Notes: generated from the sequence alone by a model not told the origin. Counted from the stretch's first letter, positions 24,057-33,854 are shown. The stretch: 64,000 bases of DNA from Klebsiella terrigena (GCF_006539725.1 NZ_BJNO01000025.1:17017-81016), one strand, 5' to 3'. Numbers and translations are program-made.

Positions 24057-26219
24057 TTAAAAGTCCATCTTCACCGTAAACTGCACTTCGCGCGGGTCGC
24101 CAATCTGGTTGCCCAGGTTGTTGGTACCGATTGAAGAGGTGTAGTAGGTCTTATCGAACAGGTTCTTAACGTTAACCTGCAGGGTGACCGGATACTGCAG
24201 CTTCATCTTGTAGGCGGCGAACGCGTCCGCGACGCCGTACCCCGGCAGGTAATAGTCCGCGCCGTTGGTGGCGGAACGCTTGCTGACCGCGTGTCCCCCG
24301 GCGCCGAGCGTCAGGGTGTTGCTGGCGTAGACGTTATGCACGTCATAGGTCATGTACAGCGAGCCGGTATGTTTTGGCACGTTCGGCATCGGCTTGCCGG
24401 CATAGTCCGGATCGTCGAGCACCTTAGCGTCGGTATAGCCGTAGCTGGCGATGATGCTCAGGTTGTCGGTGAGTGACCCGGCGACGTCCATCTCCACGCC
24501 CCGCGAGCGCACCTTGCCCGCCGTTTTGGCAATGGTTTCATCCCCGACCGTTTCGTTGTACAGCACGTTGCGCTTATCGATATCGAACAGGGCGATATTG
24601 GCGGTCACGCCGCTGAACAGCTCAAACTTGGCGCCCAGCTCATAAGAGGTGGACTCTTCCGGCGGCAGGTTGCCGATATAGCTGGCGATGGACGACTGCG
24701 GCATAAACGACTGCGCCACGTTACCGAACAGCGAAATGGTCGGCGTCAGCTTATAAACCAGGCCAAATTTCGGCGTCCACTTCTGGTCGCTGCTGTCGGT
24801 ATTGACGTTAAACGGCCGCCCCTTGCCGGCGTACTGGGTGTAATACTGGTAGCGCACGCCGGCGACGGCGATCCAGCTGTCGTTGAGGTAGAGCGCGTCC
24901 TGCACGTAGGCGGCGTAGCTTTCCTGCTGGATGCGCTGATCGCTGTCGGACGCCGACACGCTGGTGCATTTATCGACGGCGCCGTAGACCGGATTGTAGA
25001 TATTGAATCCCCTGGTATTCTTACAGCGGATCATGTCGGTGCGCAGCAGATCGTAGTTCTCGTAGGCGATACCGCTGAGGATCTCGTTGTAGAAACCGCC
25101 AATCACCACGTCGCCCTGCAGATCGGCACGGGTCGAGTGCATCTTCTGGGTTGAGCCGTGGGTGGCGTCCACGCGGCGGGTCAGGTCGCCGGTGGTCGAA
25201 TCATAGGCCATGACCCGCGCCTGATCGTCGTTGTAGTGATCCTGGCTGTAGCTGTAGTCAAAGCGGGCGGTCCAGGCCTCGTTAAGCCGGTATTCGGCGT
25301 TAATCTGCGCCAGATCGGAGTAGCCGTCGGTAATATTAAACGGCTCGTCGAAGCGGGTCTTACGATCGACGTTGACCGCCTTTTTGGTATTGAGATCGAA
25401 AATCGTCCCGCGATCGAACGGCGTACTGTAGTCGCGATGCGAGTAGGCCACGTTGACCGTGGCGCGGTCGCCAAACCAGGTCAGGGAAGGGGCGATAAAG
25501 CTGCTCTTCTCTTTGCCAAAGCTGCGCCAGTAGTCTTCATTCTGATATTCGCCGATGACCCGGTACGCGAGGCGCGTCCCGTCGATGGGCCCGGTGACGT
25601 CAAACTGACCGGTGCCGCCGCCAAAGCTGGTGGAGGTTGCCGAAATCGAGCCGCCGAAGGTTTTTTCCGGGCGTTTGGTCACCACGTTAATCAGCCCGCC
25701 GGGGTCGAGAATGCCGTACAGCGTCGAGGCCGGGCCTTTCAGCACCTCCACGCGCTCGGCGGCAGCGTTGAAGCTGCGCGGCAGGACGGTGCGCAGCCCG
25801 TTGGTCATAATAGAACCGTCGCGGTTGGCGCCGAAACCGCGGCGGGTAAAGGCGTCCTGGGTGCCGCCGAGGGTATTGGTCTGCACGACGTTGGCGACGT
25901 TATACAGCGCCTCGTCAAGCGAGGTGACGTGCTGATCTTCCAGCACCCGATCGCTGACGGTGTTAACCACCTGCGGAATATCCAGCAGCGGCATTGAGGT
26001 CAGCGTCGCGGTCGCGCTGCTGAGGGGCTGATAGCCGCTGGTGGCGTTCTGCTGGCTGCCGTCGGCCACCACCGTGATGGTTTCGTCGGCGGCATTTTTA
26101 TCTTTTTCCACCGCGGTTTGCGCGGCGATAATCCCCGGAGAGGTAAAGGAACCCAAAAAAATCAGTGAAAAAAGTGCACGCCCTTTCAATGTCGTGAAAG
26201 GGACAGTTGATTGCGTCAT
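24057..26219 (-). CDS. TonB-dependent siderophore receptor (FoxA/FhuA-like)
   Basis: A 720-residue outer-membrane receptor. A signal peptide (to about residue 33) is followed by the TonB box ETITVV (residues 46-51), the plug domain (MPLLDIPQVVNTVSDRVL; RVEVLKGPASTLYGILDPGG) and a 22-strand barrel ending in phenylalanine (FTVKMDF). The sequence style is that of the hydroxamate receptor group; the actual siderophore is unknown. It is divergent from a FecCDE-type importer, with which it probably works, and a Fur-box-like sequence lies between. Confidence 0.9.
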   Translation of the reverse strand: MTQSTVPFTTLKGRALFSLIFLGSFTSPGIIAAQTAVEKDKNAADETITVVADGSQQNATSGYQPLSSATATLTSMPLLDIPQVVNTVSDRVLEDQHVTSLDEALYNVANVVQTNTLGGTQDAFTRRGFGANRDGSIMTNGLRTVLPRSFNAAAERVEVLKGPASTLYGILDPGGLINVVTKRPEKTFGGSISATSTSFGGGTGQFDVTGPIDGTRLAYRVIGEYQNEDYWRSFGKEKSSFIAPSLTWFGDRATVNVAYSHRDYSTPFDRGTIFDLNTKKAVNVDRKTRFDEPFNITDGYSDLAQINAEYRLNEAWTARFDYSYSQDHYNDDQARVMAYDSTTGDLTRRVDATHGSTQKMHSTRADLQGDVVIGGFYNEILSGIAYENYDLLRTDMIRCKNTRGFNIYNPVYGAVDKCTSVSASDSDQRIQQESYAAYVQDALYLNDSWIAVAGVRYQYYTQYAGKGRPFNVNTDSSDQKWTPKFGLVYKLTPTISLFGNVAQSFMPQSSIASYIGNLPPEESTSYELGAKFELFSGVTANIALFDIDKRNVLYNETVGDETIAKTAGKVRSRGVEMDVAGSLTDNLSIIASYGYTDAKVLDDPDYAGKPMPNVPKHTGSLYMTYDVHNVYASNTLTLGAGGHAVSKRSATNGADYYLPGYGVADAFAAYKMKLQYPVTLQVNVKNLFDKTYYTSSIGTNNLGNQIGDPREVQFTVKMDF

Positions 26220-26646
26220 TTGTCTGTTTCTCGTGAACGAATCCGTCCTTTGCGGACAGAAAAAGCCAATTAAATCATTGCCCTTAAAAATATTATCTAT
26301 CCGTTATCCGCTATAATTTGCGCTCAGATATGTAATTGAGAATCATTCAACCACGTAGCAATGTAGTAGTAAACGTTATGTAAGATAAAAAAGCGCTGCC
26401 GGCGAAAGCGGCGTTTCGGCGGCGGAATGGACAGCGAAAATAGTCTTTATCTTTCTGTTTTTAATCGGTTTAATTAAGGTTGTGTCGCTACGCCAGGCTA
26501 CGGGTAGCGCCTTTTCGCTGCGCGTAAAACAGAGTATTGACTACTACATTCATTCACATCATGATCAAAAGAGAATGAGATGTATTTTTGTTTGAGTGCA
26601 GTCCGAGCGGGCCTGATGCCACGCCGCTGCGGTGCGGGAGCGAGTT
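26220..26646. other. Intergenic region between receptor and siderophore importer
   Basis: This 427-base, AT-rich stretch holds no gene. It contains the promoters of two divergent units and one Fur-like site (26332-26350). No other clear element was recognised. Confidence 0.7.
26332..26350. promoter_or_regulatory. Candidate Fur box
   Basis: The sequence with core TTGAGAATCATT matches the 19-base Fur consensus (GATAATGATAATCATTATC) at about 12 positions, with the half AATCATT exact. Placement 113 bases before the receptor start fits iron repression. The match is moderate. Confidence 0.5.
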
Positions 26647-27468
26647 ATGCCACAGCGGGTGATGCCTGCAGAGCAGGGGATTGTGCTGGATTCCCTGTCG
26701 GCCGGATACGGCCAGACCCTTATCGTCAACGATATTAATCTGACGATCCCCCACGGCAAAATGACGGTACTGGCCGGGGCCAACGGCTCCGGGAAATCGA
26801 CCCTGCTATCGACCATCGCCCGAATGCTCAAGCCGCTCGGCGGCTGCGTGCGCCTCGACGGTGAGGTTATCCACGAGCTGCCCACCCGGACGGTATCGCG
26901 CCGGCTGGGGATACTGCCCCAGTCGCCGCTCACCCCGGAAGGGCTGACGGTTTTCGAGCTGGTGGCGCGCGGGCGCTATCCCTGGCAAGGGCTGATGCGC
27001 CAGTGGTCGGCCGACGACGAACGGGCGGTGGAGGAGGCGCTGGCGCTGACCGGCACCGCGGAGTTCGCCCATCTGCCGGTGGACAGCCTCTCCGGCGGCC
27101 AGCGCCAGCGCTGCTGGATAGCGATGGCGCTGGCCCAGCAAACCGCCACCATTCTGCTCGACGAACCCACCACCTGGCTCGATCTGCGCTATCAGGTCGA
27201 TATTCTCGAGCTGCTGCAGACCCTGACCCGCGAACACGGGCGCACGGTGGTGACCGTCCTGCACGACCTGAACTTTGCGGTGAACTATGCCGATACGCTG
27301 GTGTTTCTCAAGCAGGGGCGCATTGCCGGGGTGATTGGTGAAAATGAAACCTGTACGCCGGAGCTGATTAAAACGGTGTTTGACGTTGACGTGCAGATGT
27401 CGCTGAACCCGCAAACCGGTAAACCATTCTTTATGCCCTTTCGCGCCCGTCAGGCGGCCGGACAATGA
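26647..27468 (+). CDS. Ferric-siderophore ABC importer ATPase (FecE/FhuC-like)
   Basis: A 273-residue ATPase with LAGANGSGKST (Walker A), ILPQSPLTPEGLTV (Q-loop of the siderophore group), LSGGQRQRCWIAMALAQ (signature) and ILLDEPTTWLD (Walker B), which is typical of FecE/FhuC/FepC. The ATG at 26647 is preferred over an upstream GTG because of the GGGAG six bases earlier. First gene of a five-gene unit ending in an RpiR regulator. Confidence 0.9.
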   Translation: MPQRVMPAEQGIVLDSLSAGYGQTLIVNDINLTIPHGKMTVLAGANGSGKSTLLSTIARMLKPLGGCVRLDGEVIHELPTRTVSRRLGILPQSPLTPEGLTVFELVARGRYPWQGLMRQWSADDERAVEEALALTGTAEFAHLPVDSLSGGQRQRCWIAMALAQQTATILLDEPTTWLDLRYQVDILELLQTLTREHGRTVVTVLHDLNFAVNYADTLVFLKQGRIAGVIGENETCTPELIKTVFDVDVQMSLNPQTGKPFFMPFRARQAAGQ

Positions 27469-28484
27469 GCGCCAGCGCGCTGATGCTCCGGCGCCGACGC
27501 GCCCGGCCGCAGCTGGCCGTGGTGGTGCTGACCCTGCTGCTGATCGGCGGCTCGCTGGTGCACCTGGGGCTGGGGGCGCGCTGGATTGCGCCGCCCACCA
27601 TACTGCAGGCGCTGCTCCATTACGATCCGCACAGTTTTGACCAGCGGATTATTGTCGATTTACGCCTCGTGCGCCTGGCCGCCGCGCTGCTTACCGGCGC
27701 CGCGCTCGGCATCGCGGGCATGCTGCTGCAGACGGTGATCCGCAATCCGCTCGGCGAACCGCATATTCTCGGTCTCAATGCCGGCGCGTCACTGGCGGTG
27801 GTGGCGACCTCGGCGCTGGGCCTCGGCGAAGCGGCGTTCGGCCGCCCGCTGACCGCCGCCTGCGGCGCAGGGCTGCTGTTTGGCGCCGTGATGCTGCTGG
27901 CTTCCTCCGGACGCGGCGGCATGACGCCGCTGCGCATCACCCTGTGCGGGGTGGCGCTCTCGGCCTTTGCGTCGGCGGTGACCGCGGCGGTCCTGATTCT
28001 GGACGAACAAACGCTGCTGGCGATGCGCACCTGGCTGGCGGGCGATCTGGCCGGGCTGAAGTGGCAAACGCTGCGCGCGGCGCTGATCCCGGCGCTGGGC
28101 GGGCTGCTGATCGCGCTCGCCATCGCCCCGCGGCTTAACGTCCTGGCTTTGGGGGATAAGGTCGCCCTCGGACTGGGGGTGAAAATTGCCCAGACCCGGC
28201 TGCTGGGGCTCGCCGCCATCGCGCTGCTGTGCGGTTCGGCGGTCGCCGTTGCCGGGCCGATCGGCTTTGTCGGCCTGGTGGTCCCGCACGTGGTGCGGCG
28301 GCTGATCACCGAGGACATTCGCCTGGCGCTGCCGCTGGCGGCGCCGGTTGGCGCCCTGGTGCTGGTGCTGGCGGATATTGCGGCGCGCACCCTGGTGGCG
28401 CCCCAGGAGCTGGCAACCGGGGCGATGACCGCCCTGGTGGGCGCGCCGCTGTTTATCTTTATTGCCGCGAGATTCTTTAAATGA
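27465..28484 (+). CDS. FecCD-family siderophore permease 1
   Basis: A 339-residue inner-membrane permease with about ten helices. FecCD marks are LRLVRLAAALLTGAALGIAG, NPLGEPHILGLNAGASLAVV and GPIGFVGLVVPHVVRRL. It overlaps the ATPase gene by four bases and probably forms a heterodimer with the next permease. Confidence 0.9.
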   Translation: MSASALMLRRRRARPQLAVVVLTLLLIGGSLVHLGLGARWIAPPTILQALLHYDPHSFDQRIIVDLRLVRLAAALLTGAALGIAGMLLQTVIRNPLGEPHILGLNAGASLAVVATSALGLGEAAFGRPLTAACGAGLLFGAVMLLASSGRGGMTPLRITLCGVALSAFASAVTAAVLILDEQTLLAMRTWLAGDLAGLKWQTLRAALIPALGGLLIALAIAPRLNVLALGDKVALGLGVKIAQTRLLGLAAIALLCGSAVAVAGPIGFVGLVVPHVVRRLITEDIRLALPLAAPVGALVLVLADIAARTLVAPQELATGAMTALVGAPLFIFIAARFFK

Positions 28485-29533
28485 AAAGCGCCGCACGTCG
28501 TGCCGGATTCCGCCCGCTGGCTGCCGGGAGTCGTCATATTCTGCTGCGCCCGGCGGCGCTGAAGAGTGCCGCCGGGCTGCTCGCCCTGATAGCCATTCTC
28601 GGCGCGTTTGGCCTGACGCGCGGCAGCTTTCCGCTGCCTTCCGGGACCGTGCTGCGGGCGCTGCTGGATGCGGATAGCCTCAGCGGACAGCAGCGCTTTA
28701 TTCTGTTCGATATCCGCCTGCCGCGGCTGTTTATGGCGCTGCTGTGCGGGGCAATGCTGGGGATGGCCGGCGCGGCGATGCAGAGCATCACCCGTAACGG
28801 GCTGGCGGACCCGGGGCTTATCGGCGTCAAGGAGGGGGCCAGCGTGGTGGTATTGGCGCTGATCCTGCTCTTCCCGGCGACGGCACTGGCGTGGCGGCCG
28901 CTGGCGGGAATGGCCGGCGGCGTGCTGGTGGCGCTGCTGGTGCTGGCCCTGGCGCGCGACTGCTCGCGGCCGCGCTTTATCCTGATCGGTATCGGCGTCT
29001 CCTGGACCCTGGCCGCGGCGGTAGGCATTTTTATGACCACCGCCGACGTCCGCGACGTGCAGACGGCGATGATCTGGCTGGCGGGAAGCCTGCACGCCGC
29101 GACCTGGCCGCTGCTGGCGGTCGCCGCCTGCTGGGCGCTGCCCGGCGCGCTGATCCTGTTTCTTACCGCCCGCGCGGCGGACGTGGCGCTGCTCGGCGAC
29201 CGCACGGCTATCGGCCTCGGCGTCCGGCTACAGCAGCTGACGCTGCTGCGCTTTTTTGCCCCGGTGCTGCTGACCTCCGCCGGCGTCTCCTGCGTGGGCA
29301 GCCTCGGCTTCGTTGGCCTGATGGCGCCGCATATGGCGCGCTTTGTGCTGCGCGGCGGCCAGGTCTCTCTGCTGTGCGGTAGCGCGCTGATTGGCGCTCT
29401 GCTGGTTTTAGTGACCGACACCATCGGGCGGGTGGCCTTTGCGCCGCTGCAAATCCCGGCCGGGATTGTCATCGCCCTGGTGGGCTGTCCGTTTTTTATT
29501 CTGCTGCTCTGGCGTCGTCGTGATGCCCTGTAA
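28481..29533 (+). CDS. FecCD-family siderophore permease 2
   Basis: A 350-residue permease of the same family: DIRLPRLFMALLCGAMLGMA, NGLADPGLIGVKEGASVVVL and GSLGFVGLMAPHMARFVL. It overlaps the first permease gene by four bases. The pair of unlike permeases is typical of FecCD and FepDG importers. Confidence 0.9.
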   Translation: MKSAARRAGFRPLAAGSRHILLRPAALKSAAGLLALIAILGAFGLTRGSFPLPSGTVLRALLDADSLSGQQRFILFDIRLPRLFMALLCGAMLGMAGAAMQSITRNGLADPGLIGVKEGASVVVLALILLFPATALAWRPLAGMAGGVLVALLVLALARDCSRPRFILIGIGVSWTLAAAVGIFMTTADVRDVQTAMIWLAGSLHAATWPLLAVAACWALPGALILFLTARAADVALLGDRTAIGLGVRLQQLTLLRFFAPVLLTSAGVSCVGSLGFVGLMAPHMARFVLRGGQVSLLCGSALIGALLVLVTDTIGRVAFAPLQIPAGIVIALVGCPFFILLLWRRRDAL

Positions 29534-29548
29534 CTCTCAAGGATTGCT

Positions 29549-30502
29549 ATGCGTTGGTTAGTTCCTCTGCTGCTTTGCGTGGCCGGTACCGCGGGTGCCG
29601 CCGCGGGTCAGACGCAAAAATTTACCGATGATTTAGGTCGGGTGGTGAACGTTCCGCTGCATCCGCAGCGGATTGTCTCGATGCACGATCTGGATATCAC
29701 GATCCCGCTGATCGAGCTCGGCGTGCCGCCGGTCGCCAGCCACGGGCGTACGCGTCCCGACGGTAGCCACTATCTGCGCTCCAGCGCCCAGCTTACCGGC
29801 ATCGATTTTGATAACAGCGATATTCAGTTTATCGGTACCGCGGATATCGATCTCGAAGCCGTGGCTGCGGCTAAGCCGGACCTGATTATTACCGAGCCTA
29901 GCCGCCACGTCTCCGTGGAACAGCTGGAGAAGATAGCCCCGACGGTGAGCATCGACCATCTGCAGGGCAGCGCGCCGCGCATTTACGCTAAGCTGGCGCA
30001 GCTGACCGGCTCCGAGGCGCGGCTGGCGGTGCTCGAGCGGCGCTATCGGGAGCAGATTGCCCAGCTGAAGGCGGCGGTCGATACGCAGAAGATTACCGTC
30101 TCGGTGATTCAGGCCAACGGCGGTAAAGTAACCGTCCATCACGCCTATCACGCCCTGGGCCGCGTGCTGCGCGACGCCGGCTTCCGCTTTCCGCCGCTGA
30201 TTGAGCGCATTCCCGACGGCCAGCGCATCGACGTTAGCGCCGAGCAGCTGCCGGAGCTGGATGCCGATTTCGTTTTCGCGACCTGGCGCTCCGATACCGG
30301 CGGCAAGCCGCAGGATGAGCTGCAGGCGATGGAGGCCGTGATGCCGGGCTGGTGCGACTTTATGCGCGCCTGCCGCAGCGGACGCTATATCCTGCTGCCG
30401 CGTGAGGACGTGATCTCCAACTCCTTCGCCGCCCTGAGCCTGATGGCGGCCGAAGTGCAGTCGCATATTGCCGGACGTCCGCTGCCGGCGGCGCTGAAAT
30501 GA
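29549..30502 (+). CDS. Periplasmic ferric-siderophore binding protein (FecB/FhuD-like)
   Basis: A 317-residue binding protein with a Sec signal peptide (to about AGAAAGQ). Family features: FTDDLGRVVNVPLHPQRIVS at the mature N-terminus, AAAKPDLIITEPSRH in the first lobe, a long interlobe helix, and a final segment with REDVISNSFAALSLM. Ligand unknown; it works with the importer encoded upstream. Confidence 0.88.
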   Translation: MRWLVPLLLCVAGTAGAAAGQTQKFTDDLGRVVNVPLHPQRIVSMHDLDITIPLIELGVPPVASHGRTRPDGSHYLRSSAQLTGIDFDNSDIQFIGTADIDLEAVAAAKPDLIITEPSRHVSVEQLEKIAPTVSIDHLQGSAPRIYAKLAQLTGSEARLAVLERRYREQIAQLKAAVDTQKITVSVIQANGGKVTVHHAYHALGRVLRDAGFRFPPLIERIPDGQRIDVSAEQLPELDADFVFATWRSDTGGKPQDELQAMEAVMPGWCDFMRACRSGRYILLPREDVISNSFAALSLMAAEVQSHIAGRPLPAALK

Positions 30503-31398
30503 AAACGCCGGGCAAACGAGAGAAGGGGCGGGTTGACCTGTTTGGCGACCGTTTTCGCGCCCGGGCGCATCAGCTGTCGCCGCGCCTGCTGGCGGTGGTT
30601 AGCTATATCAACGACAATCGCGAGGTGGTGCTCGAGCGCACGGCGATGGAGATTGCCACCGCCACCCACACCTCCGACGCTACGGTGGTCAGGGCTATTC
30701 AGGCGCTGGGCTTTGCCGGGCTGCGTGAGCTGAAGCAGACTATGGAGCGCTGGTTCGGTCCGTCGATTACCTCCTCGGAGAAAATGCTCTCGACGGTCAA
30801 CGTGCTCTCGACGGACGTCAATTCGAGCATCGATTTCGTGCTCGAGGGCCACCAGCGCGCCTGCGAGGTGCTCTCCCGCCCCGACAACCGCGAGGCGGTA
30901 GCCCAGGCGGTGGCACTGCTCACCGACGCGCGCCAGGTGGCGATTTTCGGCATCGGCGCGTCGGGGATTCTGGCGGAGTATACCGCCAGGCTGTTTAGCC
31001 GCATCGGTCTGCCTTCCTACGTCCTGAACCGCACCGGTTTTAGCCTCGCCGAACAGCTGATCGGCCTGCAGCGCGGCGACGTGCTGATCATGATGGGGCA
31101 AAAATCGCCGCACCGTGAAGGCATGACCACCCTGCGCGAGGCCCGACGGCTCGGTATTCCGACCATTCTGCTGACCCAGGCGGTGGACTCCCGCTTCAGC
31201 CAGGAGGCGCAGGTGGTTATCGAGGTGCCGCGCGGCGGCGATAACGGGCGGGTGCCGCTGCACGGAACGGTGCTGGTGTGCCTGGAAATGATGGTGCTCT
31301 CGGTCGCCTCTACCGCTCCGCAAAAAACCATGAAGTCGATGAAGCGCATCAACGAACTGCATAAAGCGATCGGTAAATCTGGCGGTAAGCGCAGCTAA
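30499..31398 (+). CDS. RpiR-family regulator with SIS domain
   Basis: A 299-residue regulator: an N-terminal RpiR helix-turn-helix (TAMEIATATHTSDATVVRAI, about residues 50-70) and a C-terminal SIS sugar-phosphate-binding domain (VAIFGIGASGILAEYTA, about 150-167; VLIMMGQKSPHREGM). It overlaps the binding-protein gene by four bases, so it is made with the siderophore importer, which is unusual for RpiR proteins. Its targets may be its own operon or the amino-acid importer that begins 95 bases downstream. Confidence 0.85.
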   Translation: MKTPGKREKGRVDLFGDRFRARAHQLSPRLLAVVSYINDNREVVLERTAMEIATATHTSDATVVRAIQALGFAGLRELKQTMERWFGPSITSSEKMLSTVNVLSTDVNSSIDFVLEGHQRACEVLSRPDNREAVAQAVALLTDARQVAIFGIGASGILAEYTARLFSRIGLPSYVLNRTGFSLAEQLIGLQRGDVLIMMGQKSPHREGMTTLREARRLGIPTILLTQAVDSRFSQEAQVVIEVPRGGDNGRVPLHGTVLVCLEMMVLSVASTAPQKTMKSMKRINELHKAIGKSGGKRS

Positions 31399-31453
31399 CT
31401 GCCAGATAAATCACCGCAGCGCAGGTTTGTGGTTGCATGCCATGCTGAGTATG

Positions 31454-31488
31454 TGTATTTTTATGCAAAATAAATGCATAAAAAGGAT
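31454..31488. promoter_or_regulatory. Candidate ArgR boxes before the amino-acid importer
   Basis: TGTATTTTTATGCA (31454-31467) matches the ARG-box core TGAATWWWWATTCA at 12 of 14 positions. A poorer half-match, TGCATAAAAA, begins 21 bases later, the normal period of paired ARG boxes. Weak but well placed, just before the ribosome-binding site of the binding-protein gene. Confidence 0.35.
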
Positions 31489-31493
31489 CTATC

Positions 31494-32261
31494 ATGGTTA
31501 AGAAGTGGATGAAAGTGTGCTGCCTGATGGCGGCAATGATTGGCACCGCGCAGGCGGCACAGGAAACCTACGTTGTCGGTTCCGGCGGCACCTATCGCCC
31601 GTTTGAATACGAAAACAGCCAGAAGCAGCTGGAAGGTTTTGATATCGACATCATCAAAGCGATCGCTAAAGCAGAAAACTTTGATATCAAGCTGGTCAAC
31701 ACGCCGTGGGAGGGGATCTTCGCGACCCTCAACACCGGCGATCGCGACATTATCATCTCCGGGATCACCATTACCGATAAGCGTAAGCAGATGGTGGATT
31801 TCTCCGCCCCTTATTTCCCGGCCGAGCAGTCGATCGTGGTGCCGTCGGATTCGAAGGTGACCTCGCTGGCGGCGCTGAAAAGCGAGAAGGTTGGGGTGGT
31901 GAACTCCAGCACCGGCGATATCGTGGTTTCTGACGTGCTGGGTAAAAACAGCACCGCCATTAAGCGCTTCGACAATACGCCGCTGATGCTGCAGGAGCTG
32001 TTTGAAGACGGCGTCAGCGCGGCGGTCGGCGACGTTGGGGTGGTGAAATACTACATCAAGCAGCACCCGGAGAAGCAGTTCAAGCTGGTGCCGGACGCGA
32101 AGTTTGAGCGCCAGTACTTCGGCATCGCCGTAGCCAAGGGCAACAGCGCGCTGCAGGCGAAAATCAACGCCGGCCTGCAGAAAATTGTCGCCGACGGCAC
32201 CTACGCCAAAATCTACAAAACCTGGTTCGACGACAACGTCCCGACGCTGCCAGCGCAATAA
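31494..32261 (+). CDS. Periplasmic polar amino-acid binding protein (SBP_bac_3)
   Basis: A 255-residue binding protein with a Sec signal peptide ending MIGTAQAAQ. Features of family 3: GGTYRPFEY, EGFDIDIIKAIAK, PWEGIFATLNTGDRDIIISG, ITDKRKQMVDFSAPYF. The AAAAGGATC ribosome-binding site is good. It leads an importer with the permease and ATPase genes downstream. An amino acid ligand is likely; which one is not shown. Confidence 0.88.
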   Translation: MVKKWMKVCCLMAAMIGTAQAAQETYVVGSGGTYRPFEYENSQKQLEGFDIDIIKAIAKAENFDIKLVNTPWEGIFATLNTGDRDIIISGITITDKRKQMVDFSAPYFPAEQSIVVPSDSKVTSLAALKSEKVGVVNSSTGDIVVSDVLGKNSTAIKRFDNTPLMLQELFEDGVSAAVGDVGVVKYYIKQHPEKQFKLVPDAKFERQYFGIAVAKGNSALQAKINAGLQKIVADGTYAKIYKTWFDDNVPTLPAQ

Positions 32262-32282
32262 GATCTATTTTTTGTCTTACTC

Positions 32283-32316
32283 ACGGCTATCGGCTTTGAC
32301 GATAGCCGTATTTTTT
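32283..32316 (+). terminator. Intrinsic terminator/attenuator between binding protein and permease
   Basis: A perfect 10-bp stem ACGGCTATCG/CGATAGCCGT (32283-32292, 32300-32309) with a 7-base loop is followed by A and six T. It lies inside the importer operon, 11 bases before the permease ATG, and probably lowers permease and ATPase expression relative to the binding protein. Confidence 0.85.
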
Positions 32317-32327
32317 AGGGAAAGATT

Positions 32328-33092
32328 ATGACGGGATTCCGTTGGGAGATCATCGAGGAGTACGGTCCGCTGTTTATGGACGGCGCCTTGATGACCATTA
32401 AATGCACCATTATTTGCGTGATCCTCGGCACCCTGTGGGGTCTGACCCTTGGACTGGGAAGAATGGCGAAGGCCGAGCACGGGGTGTGGAAATACGTCCT
32501 GCGCTACCTGGTTCAGTTCCCGGTACGCTTCTACGTCAGCGCATTTCGCGGCACGCCGCTGTTTGTGCAGATCATGGTGGTGCACTTTGCGCTGGTACCG
32601 CTGTTTATCAACCCGCGCGACGGCCTGCTGGTCACCGGCGGGGTGATGAGCGCCGACTTTGCCCGCGAGCTGCGCTCTAACTACGGCGCGTTTCTCTCCT
32701 CCGTGGTGGCGATAACGCTCAACGCCGGGGCCTACGTCTCGGAAATTTTCCGCGCCGGCATTCAGTCGATCGACAAAGGACAGATGGAAGCCTCCCGCGC
32801 GCTGGGGATGCCGTGGTGGAAAACCATGCGCCAGGTGATCCTGCCGCAGGCGTTTCGCCGCATTCTGCCGCCGCTGGGCAACAACGCCATCGCTATCGTC
32901 AAGGACTCCTCGCTGGCGTCGGCGATCGGCCTTGCCGACCTGGCCTACGCCGCGCGTACCGTCTCCGGCGCCTACGCCACCTACTGGGAACCCTACCTGA
33001 CGATCTCTCTGGTCTACTGGGTGATTACCTTCCTGCTGGCACAGCTGGTTAACCGTCTGGAAAAGAGGTTTGGCAAAAGTGATTCACATTAA
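32328..33092 (+). CDS. Polar amino-acid ABC permease (HisM/GlnP type)
   Basis: A 254-residue inner-membrane permease of the His/Glu/Gln/Arg/opine group. TMDs surround [34 protein letters not shown] and the coupling loop [20 protein letters not shown]. An AGGGAAAG ribosome-binding site follows the terminator hairpin. One permease gene implies a homodimer. Confidence 0.88.
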   Translation: MTGFRWEIIEEYGPLFMDGALMTIKCTIICVILGTLWGLTLGLGRMAKAEHGVWKYVLRYLVQFPVRFYVSAFRGTPLFVQIMVVHFALVPLFINPRDGLLVTGGVMSADFARELRSNYGAFLSSVVAITLNAGAYVSEIFRAGIQSIDKGQMEASRALGMPWWKTMRQVILPQAFRRILPPLGNNAIAIVKDSSLASAIGLADLAYAARTVSGAYATYWEPYLTISLVYWVITFLLAQLVNRLEKRFGKSDSH

Positions 33093-33801
33093 CAATCTGC
33101 ACAAGCGCTTCGGTGACAGCCACGTCCTGCGCGGCATCAGCTGCGATATTCAGCCGCAGGAAGTGGTGTGCATCATCGGCCCCTCCGGCTCGGGGAAAAG
33201 CACCTTTCTGCGCTGCATGAACGCGCTGGAAACCGTCAGCGAAGGCGAAGTGGCGGTCAACGGCTTTGCCGTCCACGACCGCACCACCGACCTGAACAAG
33301 CTGCGTGAAAGCGTCGGCATGGTCTTTCAGCGCTTCAACCTGTTCCCGCATATGACGGTGCTGGAAAACCTGATCATGGCGCCGATGAACCTGCGCGGCA
33401 TGGCCCGGCAGGCGGCGATTGCGCTGGCGGAAGAGCTGCTGGCAAAAGTGGGATTAAGCGATAAGCGCGACGCCTGGCCCTCCAGCCTCTCCGGCGGCCA
33501 GCAGCAGCGGGTAGCGATTGCCCGCGCCCTGGCGATGAAGCCGTCGATCATGCTGTTCGACGAGCCGACCTCGGCGCTCGACCCCGAGCTGGTCGGCGAC
33601 GTGCTGGCGGTGATGAAAAATCTCGCCAGCGAAGGGATGACGATGGTCATTGTGACCCATGAAATGGGCTTTGCCCGCGAGGTTGCCGACCGGGTTATCT
33701 TTATCGACGGTGGGATTATTCAGGAGCAGGGCCGGCCGGAGCAGATCTTTAGCGCCCCGAGCAACCCGCGCACCGCCGCGTTCCTCAGCAAAGTGCTATA
33801 A
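33079..33801 (+). CDS. Polar amino-acid ABC ATPase (GlnQ/HisP type)
   Basis: An ATPase of about 240 residues with GPSGSGKST (Walker A), [16 protein letters not shown] (Q-loop), [15 protein letters not shown] (signature), [19 protein letters not shown] (Walker B) and [14 protein letters not shown]. The start is uncertain: GTG at 33079 gives the family N-terminus (M)[11 protein letters not shown], while a TTG at 33070 is in frame but only one base from the GAGG site. It overlaps the permease gene. Confidence 0.88.
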   Translation: MIHINNLHKRFGDSHVLRGISCDIQPQEVVCIIGPSGSGKSTFLRCMNALETVSEGEVAVNGFAVHDRTTDLNKLRESVGMVFQRFNLFPHMTVLENLIMAPMNLRGMARQAAIALAEELLAKVGLSDKRDAWPSSLSGGQQQRVAIARALAMKPSIMLFDEPTSALDPELVGDVLAVMKNLASEGMTMVIVTHEMGFAREVADRVIFIDGGIIQEQGRPEQIFSAPSNPRTAAFLSKVL

Positions 33802-33803
33802 GA

Positions 33804-33826
33804 AAAGCGGCCGCCAGGGCCGCTTT
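33804..33826. terminator. Hairpin terminator between convergent genes
   Basis: AAAGCGGC (33804-33811) pairs with GCCGCTTT (33819-33826) around a 7-base loop, three bases after the ATPase stop codon and before the converging MFS gene. The T-run is short, so it may act in both directions with moderate strength. Confidence 0.7.
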
Positions 33827-33854
33827 ATCATATTGCTGCAGGCGAAACGGCGCG

